64,000 nt of DNA from Norana najaformis (Eukaryota; Annelida; Clitellata; Crassiclitellata; Hormogastridae): the NCBI GenBank assembly GCA_964023275.1, contig OZ029914.1:40217924-40281923 (forward strand), read 5' to 3'. The notes under the pieces are model-generated. The model ran no database searches and was not told the DNA's origin. It was given only the letters and a program-made list of their open reading frames with translations. Position 1 is the first letter of the stretch; every line of letters starts with the position of its first letter. Below, one piece after another: positions 54,923 to 64,000 of this stretch. A program made the position numbers and the translations under genes.

Positions 54923-57900
54923 CTGAAACGCAGAGCCACACAATTCGATATTTTAACACGAAAGAGTTTTATATGAAAGAGAATATTGAAACGCATCGCA
55001 TAAATCAATAACATCTAAATGGATGATTACTGTTAACTAAAACGAATTACTAACAGCTAACAGTTACGGCTGTCAGTGGTCGAGTTTCAGATGTGACAAG
55101 CTTTCATTATTTACTCGATAAAGACATACTTACAAGACCAACACTGGTTGTCTTGCGTACAGTTCTGGTGTCGGTCTGGTGGAGGGCAGGTTCGACACGT
55201 CTGACAATTACATTCTGTAACGTTGAGATAAATGATGCTGTTACCTTTGTTTATATGACAGGAAGTGCTCAGATATCTGAATTAGTATTCACGATTAGTT
55301 TCAAACAACAGCAGACCTAATCAGACACTTACATCTAACGACTCGAGGTGAACAATTCAATTTTACTTTCGCTAATTTCTTACGTCTGAGCATCGTAGCA
55401 TTGCATATTATAAATATACAGGCAAAGGTCGGTTCATAAAAACAACCAAGTCTGCTCAGACAAAATATTTTGGAGGCAAAGCTACTAACTTTTCAGCCAA
55501 TGTAGTAATAAAGTCGATCTTTGATGGTAAGTGTTGTTTTTGAATTTCTGTGTGAGTTTGCAGAGTACCTTTATAACCTCCGGAATAAGCGCTACAGATG
55601 ATTGTAAGCTCTAAATTTAAGAAGGATGATTTGATTCTAACGAAATCAATACACCGCTACTTGCAGCAATTAGTCGTAGGCCCAATATTACACCAAGTAG
55701 AGTAGCCTACCTCTTGTCGAAGGTATTGTAGTTATAGCTGAACGCAGAGTAGTTGATGATTTAGTCGTAAACGATGGCCAAGTAGTTGCAGGTTTTAGCC
55801 AAGTGATTGTTGGCGGATAAGTCGTAGATGTTGGCGAAGGGCAGGTTGGACACGATGGACAATGGCACTCTGTAAAATTGAAACAAGTCACGCTGTTACC
55901 CTTGTTTATATGACAATGTGCTCAGATATACGTAATTAGTTTAAGACAACAGTAGATCTAATCAGACACTAAAAACTAATGAGATAAGTTAAATCCACTC
56001 TAGATTAACAATTAATTTGATTTGTTTAATATCTAACGTCTGAGCATTGTAATATCATCTTACATATCAGGGCAATCGTCCATTAATAATAACAGGCCAC
56101 TCCACTGAGAAGCAAGTCAGTAATTTTCAGTAAAATTAGAAATGAATGTTTGATGGTAAGTATTGCTTTGAAATTGCTCGGTTAGTTTGCATTACCTCCA
56201 TATCCTCAAAATTTGCGCCTCAAGTTGTTGTAAGTTCTAACTTAAAGATGGATGACTCAATTCTAATAAAATAGAAACCTCGTTACTTGATGAAGTTGGA
56301 TATAGGTTACCATTAATGTTGGTAGAGTACCTGTTGTCGAAGGCATTGTAGTTATAGTTGAACTCATAGTTGTTGTTGATGATTTAGTTATAGTCGTTGG
56401 CCAAGTAGTTGTAGGTGGTTAGTCGTAGATGTTGGCGAAGTAGTTGTAGGTGGTTCAGTACTAGATGTTGTCCAAGTGGTTGTTGCTCTGTGGCAAACTG
56501 AATAATTATGTAAAGAAAAATCTCAAAAGTCATATAAATATTATCGAATGAATACGAATATGAAGTCTGTAGAATAGTTTCTACCATATTTAATGCGACA
56601 ACTTGTCCATGTCAATTTCATTTTTGAGAGCTGTTGTTTTATTGTCGGTGACGCATCAGTTGCTGTGGCGGCAGAGTAGCAGTTATGGTTGGCTAAATAG
56701 TAGTGATGGGTTGTTGAATAGTAGTTGTGGGTGGCACAGTGGTAGCGGTCGCAGAATGAATAGTAGCTGGTTCAAGGCCACATTGAAGAAAATAGTTAAT
56801 GCAATACACTAGGGCCCCACCTAATTTTTACATCTAGCAAATATTATGCTCTGGAGCAATTTTAACTTCCTACTTCAATGGGAAGATTGTGCTCAAGGCT
56901 CCAACGAAATAGCATTTGCATAAAAATTTAAGCAGATAAGAGAAAACGTATTATTTCGATAACACACGCAACTGCGAATTGCAAATTAACAAACAAGCGT
57001 TATATTGTTTCAGTTCTAATTGAAGACGCTGAAAATTAAGAGTTTTATTAATTATATTAATCTGAAAATGTGTTCGGGCAGTTGCTGCTACATTCCTCTT
57101 CTAGCACAGCTTCAGCAACAGACTGCTTTATTGTCTGAATGAAAGAGAAATCCGAGTTGCCCCAACAGCTTGAAGAAGAAATCGCTTATATCTCTGTCGT
57201 TAGTTAAAAGATTGTTAAACTGATCGAAAAACTCAACTCGGCCAGCTGTGTCGTCTACGCCTCGCAACTTCATGAATCGTCTCTTCTTTCTAGACAGTAT
57301 TCTGATCGCCTCTTATAATTCCTTTTTTGGGTATGTACAGTAGTCACACCTCTACAAACTTCTTCTCCTCTTTTGAAAGTTTGTCACAAAAGAGATTTGG
57401 AAAATTAGGGTCGTCTGAATTGTACCATAAGTGAAGTAGGGTCGTCTGAATTGTACCATAAGTGGTGTTCAGAGACTGCTCTTGCAGCCACACCAATCCC
57501 GCGATATTTTACTTGGTATTTCCAAGATATGGGAGTTTGAAGTTCTCTCGCTGACCATACAAGAGAAACAATTTGATTGCGTACCTTAACTTAGCCATCA
57601 GCCTGGTATGGTAAACGGTCTCGAATTCTTCAATATATCCTTATAATGGTACTCCCGAGAACAACCATGGTGAGATCAACCTCTTTGATTTTTGATCAGT
57701 AATATTTGATCAATGATTTCCCTGCAAATAACACATCGCTGAGATTGGTCATTGCTGATTCGATGAAAAATTTTGTTGCAGCCTTCGGTTTCAATCAATG
57801 TTCTCTTAAAGCTGCGCACGTGCGAGCGCACACAAGTTTTAAGGATAGCGCGCACAACAATTTTCTGCCAGCCCACACATTTTGTGAGCGTTCCGGTTAC

Positions 57901-60900
57901 GTAAAAGTTAAATTCAGCTCACTGTTGCAGCTTTTGGCCTAGCTGTCCTACTTAGCTCAGACGGCGAAATATTCTTTACCCTATATTGCAAAACCATACG
58001 GCTGCCTAGTATGTGAAGAATCCTTCCCGCGTGTTCCACATAATACATTTGTCCAAACAGCTGGTCACTAGTTGTCAAAAGTCCAACGGTGCGCGCGCTG
58101 CTTGAATTCTGAACTCTGGCCTCTTTATATAGAATGCTTGAATGACACCTCCATCTACTGGTCAGTCGTCGCAGCATTTTATTTAAAAGACTCAGCCTAA
58201 TGAACTAACAGTAACCCACGACACAGAACCGACCAGCATCGACACTAAACCGAACAGCATCGACACAGAACCGACAAGCATCGACACACACACCATAGAC
58301 CAGCATCGACGCAGAACCGACCATCATCGACAAAGAACCGAGCACCATCGATGAAACCGGCCAGCATCGACACAACCGCCCAGAATCGACAAACAGCCGG
58401 TCAGCATCGACTCGCAGCAGGCCAGCATCGACACACAGCCGGTCAGCATCGATAAATAGGCGGCCAGCATCGACTCGCAGCAGGCCAGCATCGACAAACA
58501 GCCGGTCAGCATCGACAAATAGGCGGCCAGCATCGACTCGCAGCAGGCCAGCATCGACTCGCAGCCGGCCAGCATCGACACAGCCGGCCAGAATCGACAA
58601 AGAGCCGGTCAGCATCGACAAATAGGCGGCCAGCATCCACATAATATATTTGGCCAAACAGTTGGTTACTAGTTGTCAGAAATCTCACGGTGCGCGCGCT
58701 GTTTGAATTCTGAATTCTAGCCTTTTTGAGGGATGCTTGAAACAGGGGCAAAACATGAATGACACCTCCATCTACTGGGCGGTGGTCGCTGATATTTCAT
58801 ATGAGTCGGTCTGCTATGTAAGAAGCATATAGTACAGACACTCTTGGTTAGTAGGCTTATTTTATTCTTGTAGACTAGTGTGTTTGACTTGATAGTTCTA
58901 TGCTCTTTATATTCAACCGTTTGCAATTAAATAGTTCACACAATAATTATCCGTCCGCTGTGTATCGATGCTGGCCGGCTGCAAGTCGATGCTGTCCGAA
59001 AAGGGCGGAAGAAGGGGTCACCCAATTGCAGACAAGCGGGGGCTATGCCCAAATGAGGGTGTCCAAGTCTAAATTGTTATTTCTGTACCCTCTGTACCTT
59101 AAACACCAAATTCAGTCAGACAGCAGTCTGTACCACATTGGATCTAATTAGATTAGATCTAATTGCTGGATGCAGCAGTATCAAAGTAACTCACTGCATA
59201 GCTCAGTTAGCCCTGCAAGGTCAACAGGGAAGCCCAATCCATATGCATTAATGCTCCGTTGGAGTGCGGACGTCGGCAAAGAGGATGGGCGGTAATGCCA
59301 AATGCGGACAAATGCACAGAAGAGTAGGGAGGGTCGATTGTAAGTCTTTGCTCTAATGTCCTCTATAGACGATCGAAAATACAAACTAGAGATAATCTTA
59401 ATATAAGTTTAACTTGTTCTGACCGGCTTTTCTTTCTATACAATGCAAATTTACAGACTTTTAGTTTAGGCTAAAAAGATATGCATTCTTACACAGACTA
59501 TAGCTCAGGTCTCAAATGTTGCTGCTCACGCGGTAGGCCAGTGCGCACACGACGAAAAAAATTAGAGGGAACATTGGTTCCAATCCATAATACACTTCGC
59601 ATATCCTATTACTCGAAATGGTCCTAAATATTTTGAAGATTGGAATGTCTGGTTAACTTAAAGGTCCGCAGCACAAGGTCAACTTTTTCGCTTAAATCAA
59701 TTCTAATACATAGGTACAGCAAGCTTACCGCAGGAACTCACGGCCAATCAGCTCTTTTAGAAGAACACAGGCATTCCGCAGTTAAATTGTGTTCATAAGA
59801 TCTTGTCCAGAAGCTAAGGGCTTGATCCTATTCACTCAGCTTCCACGGGGTTTGAAGCTTTGTCTTAATTCTTGCAGCTACCATTATTGGCACGCCAAAA
59901 ACTCTTCCAATCAAATGACCACTGGAAAACTGTTAGTTTTCGAGGTACATGAACCTCTGGAAATATTTCGCCATCCGAATGGACTACCAACGGATATTTT
60001 TGATTCATTCGCCAAATGCAGATTCAGCATGCTCCTTTCTGGTTTCGATTTGCATTTGCTTTATGGCGCATTGTGAGAGATGTTATGTTCACATACAAGA
60101 GCTGCAGCAAATTTGCACCATCAATAAAACTGCTGCGCGATTAGATGTTTGGTTCAGATTCAAAAATCCTGCGATATTCTGGATGAATAGCTGACATGTT
60201 GAAATTGGTGGAATCTTGTTTGTTCGCTGTTCTGCTTTTGAATTTTTAGTTCTAATGGCTCAGTACGACATCAGAATTTCTGGCAGTCTCATAACTTTCT
60301 GTTTGACCATGTAGATCTCAGCCTGAGATGATACTGATGTTGAAGCAGCGATGGATCTATGGCGTCGTTTTTCACTCATATTTAAACACAACCCACCTTA
60401 ACCTCCTCTCCCTCCTCTTTCTGGTCTCCTGTAAACGGGCCTTGGTTTTTAACATAGCATCTTAGGACAGCCACATTGACTTGCAGTGCTCGTGAATAAA
60501 CTGGTGCCCTGCGCTTAGCTTTTAATTGGCGCTTTAGAAATTTTGAGTTTACGAGTACGATTAAGACGGTGAACGCGCTTATGCTTTAGCGCCAGATTCT
60601 TGCATTTAGTTGCCATATACATCTTTCGATCCGTCCCTGATCACGGATAAGTTCGCGATTTATTCGATTCTAATCAGTCAAGACATCGTCATGAGCGCTC
60701 TCAGAAAGTGTGTACAATTTTTTTGTGTACATCAGCTGCCTGCTTACATACAGACAGGCTCAGGCCTACTTACATAGATAAAAACTATCCGCTGAATCAA
60801 CCTTGTTTCATTATGCAGAAAACTGTGCTGCTGTATAGCTATTCTGCACGGGTGTTTGAGCGTGGTCCTGTAATTGGCGCGGGAAGTTGAACTTTTATCC

Positions 60901-63377
60901 GATTAATACAATAAATAAAAGTAATAAACCCAAGGAGTGCCCTGATATTTGCCATCAATTTCAGTTTTTAAGCATCCATCTGACAGTAGGTCTTAATGGC
61001 TGATTAGTAGTTGTAAGTGGCTAAATAGTAGTTTTGATGGTTATGTTGTAGTGTTCTGTGGCTGATTAGTTGATGTGGATGGTTGAGAAGTAGTTGAATG
61101 TGGCTGAGTGGTAGTTGTGGGTGGCTGAATAGTAGTTGTGGTTGGCCAAAAATCAGTTGTTGGTTGATAAGTAGTAGTTGCCTTTGGGAGCTGAGTCAGT
61201 GTTGTAGGTGGTTCAGTAGTTTGCGTTGGGGTCGTGTTGTAGTTGTCTTTTCTGGTCGTGTTGTAGTTGTCTGTTCTGGGAGTAGCTAATAATGAGGCCT
61301 GAGTTGTTCCTTGTGGTTTCATAATTTTCGTAGCTTTTCGGTTTGTAGTGGTAGTTGGATGGGTCGTAGGAGTAGTGGAGTTGGCTGTTGTTATTGTGCA
61401 GTATTTTTCGTTTTGGGTGTTGTGGTAATCGTTGGTTGCTTCGTTGTTACTGCACAAAGTGAACAAATTAATAAGAGGGTGCTAGTGGGAATTCAGTGGA
61501 TTATAGTAGTGGTTGTTAGTGAGTGCATGTTTTGTGGATGCTGTCACCCTAGCGAGAAGATTTTTAAGTCATGTTAATGACGACTAACCTAAGATTTCTT
61601 CGGTTTGGCATTTCAATGGCGATGCAATTTGAATTTTGAACAGGCTTTAAGCCCAACGTCATCGTTTTCGTCATTTTGCTATTATTGCTAATAATATAAT
61701 ATTTAATCTTTGTGCTATTTGTTATTTTAACTGTCATGAGAATTTGAAGAGAAACTTATCAGAGGCGGCCTCTGTTCTATCCTAAATGATGATACAGTTC
61801 ATTAATATCAAATAACGACGTACTTACTTACTAAAGTTGCGCAAATATAGTTAGAAATGTTGCCAGTGTACGTGTGTGCCATGTTGGTAAAGTAAAACGT
61901 TTTGATGTTTACGAAATACGAGGATGATATGGTAATTTAGTCTGTAATGGCCTGATTCAATTATGCAGACGTTAAAGAATAAACTGATTTAGATTTACAT
62001 CGAATTCACAAGGTGAATTGCAGGTTGCGGTGAACGCGGGTGCATTGGTTGCTATCCAGGCGTACTGGATGAGCGTCGGTTTCTCAAATGTAACATTGCA
62101 TTGGTAGTTTGCTGGAACGTCGGCATCGACTGTGATCGTTGATGTTGATACGAACCAGTATGTGTCAGCTCTCGATCTAACAGACGTATTCGATGAGTAA
62201 AAATCGCCGTTGGATGTCCAGGTCATAAAGGCATTGATCGGATGGAAACTGCTGTCGGCATACTTGACGCTGCAGCTCATTTGAAGGCTTGTTGAATTGG
62301 TCTCATTGCACGTACACGTTGGACCTTCGCCTAGAGGTGATACAATCAGATAATAATAGCGTAGAAAAAAGGGTGACGATACGATATCTGGCATGCACAT
62401 GAATGATTCAAGACAATGATAGAAGTTCACGTTATTAAACGCTAGTATTATTAAAAATCTTTATTAAAGGCGGAAAGAAGGTTACTCTACCTGTTTATTA
62501 ACATCACAAATGCATCCAATAAGTATAGAATACAAGATCCGAAACAAGCCTGAGGTTTGTAACGTTTACTCTGTTAGGAAAACCTTCATTCGTATGAACA
62601 TTTTGAGATAGTTACTTGAAGTATTTACATTTTAGACATTAGGTGACACACGAAAAAGTATCTGAAAAACTACGAACAGAAGATAATGGCATAAAACTCA
62701 CAAAGAGCAAGAATCTTGCCGCTGACATCCTTGGCACAGTTTTTCATACTGAATGTACAACCTGATTGATATCTTGCCCCATTTTATGTGTAGTAGCGTT
62801 ATAGACTGTCACACCTGTTCCATTAAAACCACAGACAACCCCTAGTGGAAGAGAAGCAATATTGTCATAGATTTTGATACAACAGCCAGTTAACTTGTCT
62901 GAACTCCGATACACCTGAAAGGTTGGCAATGCAAGATGGTAACTATCTTCATGCTTTACCATGCCAACTTTCCCTCTAAAATCAAGTTGTTCACAATTTT
63001 ACATGAATTTCATAAGATCGCCACAATAATATTCGGTAGTATGTATGTCTACTTACGAACGACAAGTAATTTGGCGCCGCGCCTGACAGTGGTAGTGTTT
63101 TTTACGATATACAAGCCAGCAGTTGCCATCGGATTTGTTCCTGGAGTTGTTGTTGCGTTCTTTATGGTCAGACCAGTCTGGTTGGCTCCATAGATGCCCG
63201 TATAGGAAGGATAAACAGTATCGCCAGAGTTTGTGATAGCAGTAGTAGATAATTCATCTGAAGCTGAAATAACCTGCCAAATTGCGTTTACTTGTCTGTT
63301 GCAGATCATTAATGTGTCCAGAGTTCCTTCGTAAATGGCCTGGTTTATTGGCGGCGTCGAACATTGACCATGGACAC
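54588..63377 (-). CDS. Ig/Thr-rich secreted protein gene 4 (5' end outside window)
   Basis: Visible exons: Ig1 63057-63377; Ig2 62010-62330; Thr-rich 56331-56497; Cys-Thr 55711-55920; Cys 55134-55244; C-terminal 54588-54922. The signal-peptide exon should lie beyond 64000. The Thr-rich exon is 167 bases, not a multiple of three, because one base is missing near 56421, giving an early stop. If that exon is skipped, the phase-1 neighbours still join in frame and give a stalk only of the Cys-Thr type. A hAT-like transposon occupies the long intron. One C-terminal cysteine is Tyr (CDSCY). It may be functional with a short stalk or on the way to a pseudogene. Confidence 0.65.
55134..55244 (-). CDS. 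Gene 4 exon: Cys module
   Basis: 37 codons, phase 1-1, donor GTAAGT. YLNVTECNCQTCRTCPPP, ending CWS; the first Cys of the module is Tyr. Confidence 0.65.
55711..55920 (-). CDS. Gene 4 exon: Cys-Thr module
   Basis: 70 codons, phase 1-1, same length and layout as in gene 1 (CFNFTECHCPSCPTCPSP then TTTW-type repeats). Confidence 0.6.
56331..56497 (-). pseudogene. Gene 4 frameshifted Thr-rich exon
   Basis: It starts CHRATTTW like gene 3 and enters the 36-base repeat, but GGTTCAGTCG is GGTTAGTCG near 56421. The shift leads to a stop within about 12 codons. Splice signals are intact. Confidence 0.7.
57409..57466 (+). repeat. Tandem duplication of about 30 bases
   Basis: AGGGTCGTCTGAATTGTACC...ATAAGTG occurs twice in a row; gene 1 has a single copy at 20203-20231. 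Confidence 0.8.
58033..58170 (-). repeat. Internal direct repeat of the hAT-like element, copy 1
   Basis: Shares CCACATAATA, CACTAGTTGTCA, GGTGCGCGCGCTG and GAATGACACCTCCATCTACT with 58636-58787. Confidence 0.75.
58215..58640 (-). repeat. 21-base minisatellite (CAGCATCGAC core)
   Basis: About 20 units on the plus strand of the form CCGGTCAGCATCGACAAATA with variants; the distal half is regular, the proximal half looser. Long frames here (58205-58657 and 58324-58581) are caused by the 21-base period. Confidence 0.9.
58636..58787 (-). repeat. Internal direct repeat of the hAT-like element, copy 2
   Basis: Second copy of 58033-58170, with a short insertion (AAACAGGGGCAAAACAT). Confidence 0.75.
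58962..58992 (+). repeat. Inverted remnant of the minisatellite
   Basis: TCGATGCTGGCCGGCTG followed by AAGTCGATGCTG is one and a half units in the opposite orientation to the main array. Confidence 0.65.
60379..60566 (-). mobile_element. Dispersed repeat inserted in gene 4 intron
   Basis: Same insertion as 34195-34382 in gene 2. Confidence 0.65.
60970..61451 (-). pseudogene. Gene 4 decayed Thr-rich exon
   Basis: The best preserved of the four: after GTGCAG it is open for about 135 codons in a Thr/Pro/Gln frame (TTTTIQPPTTTTQ), but that frame needs phase 2 while Ig2 ends in phase 1, and the phase-1 frame stops after 20 codons. It could also be a real alternative exon. Confidence 0.5.
62010..62330 (-). 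CDS. Gene 4 exon: Ig-like domain 2
   Basis: 107 codons, phase 1-1, acceptor CTCTAG. The donor is GTGAAT, weaker than GTGAGT in the other copies. Core LQMSCSVKYAD, AFMTWTS, ANYQC. Confidence 0.75.
62765..62925 (-). pseudogene. Gene 4 dead second Ig1-like exon
   Basis: Reads TFQVYRSSDKL, IKIYDNIASLPLGVV and VYNATTHK, parallel to Ig1; truncated at the start. Confidence 0.6.
63057..63377 (-). CDS. Gene 4 exon: Ig-like domain 1
   Basis: 107 codons, phase 1-1, donor GTAAGT. VHGQCSTPP, MICNRQVNAIWQV, AGLYIVK, GAKLLVV. Confidence 0.8.
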
Positions 63378-64000
63378 CTGGAATGAAAAGTCAATCACGT
63401 GAGCTCTTCGTAAAGATCTGGGACCTGCTCATCTGTTTCTAACATTGAGTATTCCTATATGATTGCTCAAGCATTTGTGAGTATTCTGCTGGGCAACCTG
63501 TTCTGGATTTTATATTCGCTTTGAAAACCGTAAGCACATACAGCCCACCCATCTATTAAATCTAACATTTCATATTCCTACGTGATTGCTCCTTCCGTCA
63601 GTATTTTGTTGGGTAACAATCGGCTATGTTAGATATCACTTATCCTATCACTTTAAATACCGCGTCGTGAATTCATTTGGCCTTGACCGGTTATTCAAAT
63701 TCTGCTAGTCATGAATATAAAAATAGTAATGTAGTGTAGAGGAACAGATTTGATATCAATGTGTTTGTGTTCTTTTGCTCGGATTCAGTGTGCATTTTTG
63801 AACCCTATGAATGGATATTATCAAATTTCTTTTGTAATATGTGGTCGATGTTCAAAAGTGATAATCGTTTAATTCGACCAACTCAGTCTAAATTGCATGA
63901 AACGCCTCTCACTCGATCGTCTTCGTCCAATAACGAACTATAATGGATCTTGGTTTATAGTCTGACAACCGTGCGCAAAGTGCAACTCTGAGTTTCGTGT

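Larger units (their letters stand above)
57796..59576. mobile_element. hAT-like non-autonomous transposon in gene 4 intron
   Basis: The ends are CAATGTTCTC... and, inverted, CAATGTTCCCTCTAA..., resembling the hAT terminus CAGTGTTCCCTCTAA. Flanking 8-mers GTTTCAAT (57788-57795) and GTTCCAAT (59577-59584) differ by one base, consistent with the 8-base hAT target duplication. Gene 1 has one uninterrupted copy of the target at about 20669. Inside are a 21-base minisatellite and two direct repeats; no transposase is visible. Confidence 0.8.

Noticed and set aside
58215-58640. CRISPR-like array
   Set aside because: Units are contiguous without unique spacers, in eukaryotic DNA: a minisatellite.
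58205-58657. Cys/Asp-rich 150-codon minus-strand protein (VDAGRL repeats)
   Set aside because: Artefact of the 21-base minisatellite inside a transposon.

Overview
This is eukaryotic nuclear DNA from an animal, very probably an invertebrate. The evidence is spliced genes with GT-AG introns, AT-rich spacers, microsatellites, tRNA-derived SINEs and decayed RTE-like, L2/CR1-like, hAT-like and P-like transposons. A mollusc or other lophotrochozoan would fit the SINE and LINE types, but that is inference. There is no sign of bacterial, plasmid or phage organisation.

Left part (1-16.9 kb). The minus strand carries the 5' exons of a gene with a SAM-like domain (236-1469). Next is an intronless, multiply broken transposase relic with an N-terminal C2H2 zinc-finger region (1583-4087). 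Then comes a P-element-like DNA transposon (4235-6409) with inverted repeats and a perfect 8-base target duplication; it holds a THAP9/P-type transposase fragment and has an L2-like LINE inserted in it. The stretch 6.4-16.9 kb has no convincing host gene. It holds a GC-rich block (8.8-10.25 kb), a SINE, two copies of a MITE-like repeat and LINE tails.

Main part (16.9-64 kb). Four tandem paralogues, all on the minus strand, encode secreted modular proteins: signal peptide, Ig-like domain 1, Ig-like domain 2, threonine/proline-rich stalk, short Cys-rich module(s), and a conserved Cys-rich C-terminal domain of about 110 residues that I do not recognise. Gene 1 is 16922-26076, gene 2 is 31235-38958, gene 3 is 42394-49068, and gene 4 is 54588 to at least 63377 with its signal-peptide exon beyond the window. 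Nearly every exon is flanked by phase-1 introns, and the joined exons of genes 1-3 give whole codon numbers (about 557, 684 and 825 residues). This supports the hand-built models.

The paralogues differ mainly in the stalk. A 36-base (12-residue) repeat is expanded to about 296 codons in gene 2 and 450 in gene 3, is irregular in gene 1 (95 codons) and is frameshifted in gene 4. Other differences are loss of one Cys exon in gene 2, loss of paired cysteines in gene 3, a lost upstream start codon in gene 3, and an N-glycosylation-site expansion in gene 1. Each copy also keeps a dead second Ig1-like exon and a decayed Thr-rich region. A conserved TATA-containing block lies about 650 bases upstream of the start codon in genes 1-3; in gene 3 a SINE has inserted between the two. 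Insertions with filled and empty sites among paralogues (hAT in gene 4, LINEs around gene 1, a repeat shared by genes 2 and 4 but not 1) record the order of duplication, and the similarity pattern is mosaic.

The likely role of the four genes is extracellular recognition, mucosal or immune-type binding. That is inferred only from the Ig plus mucin-like architecture, tandem multiplication and stalk variability.
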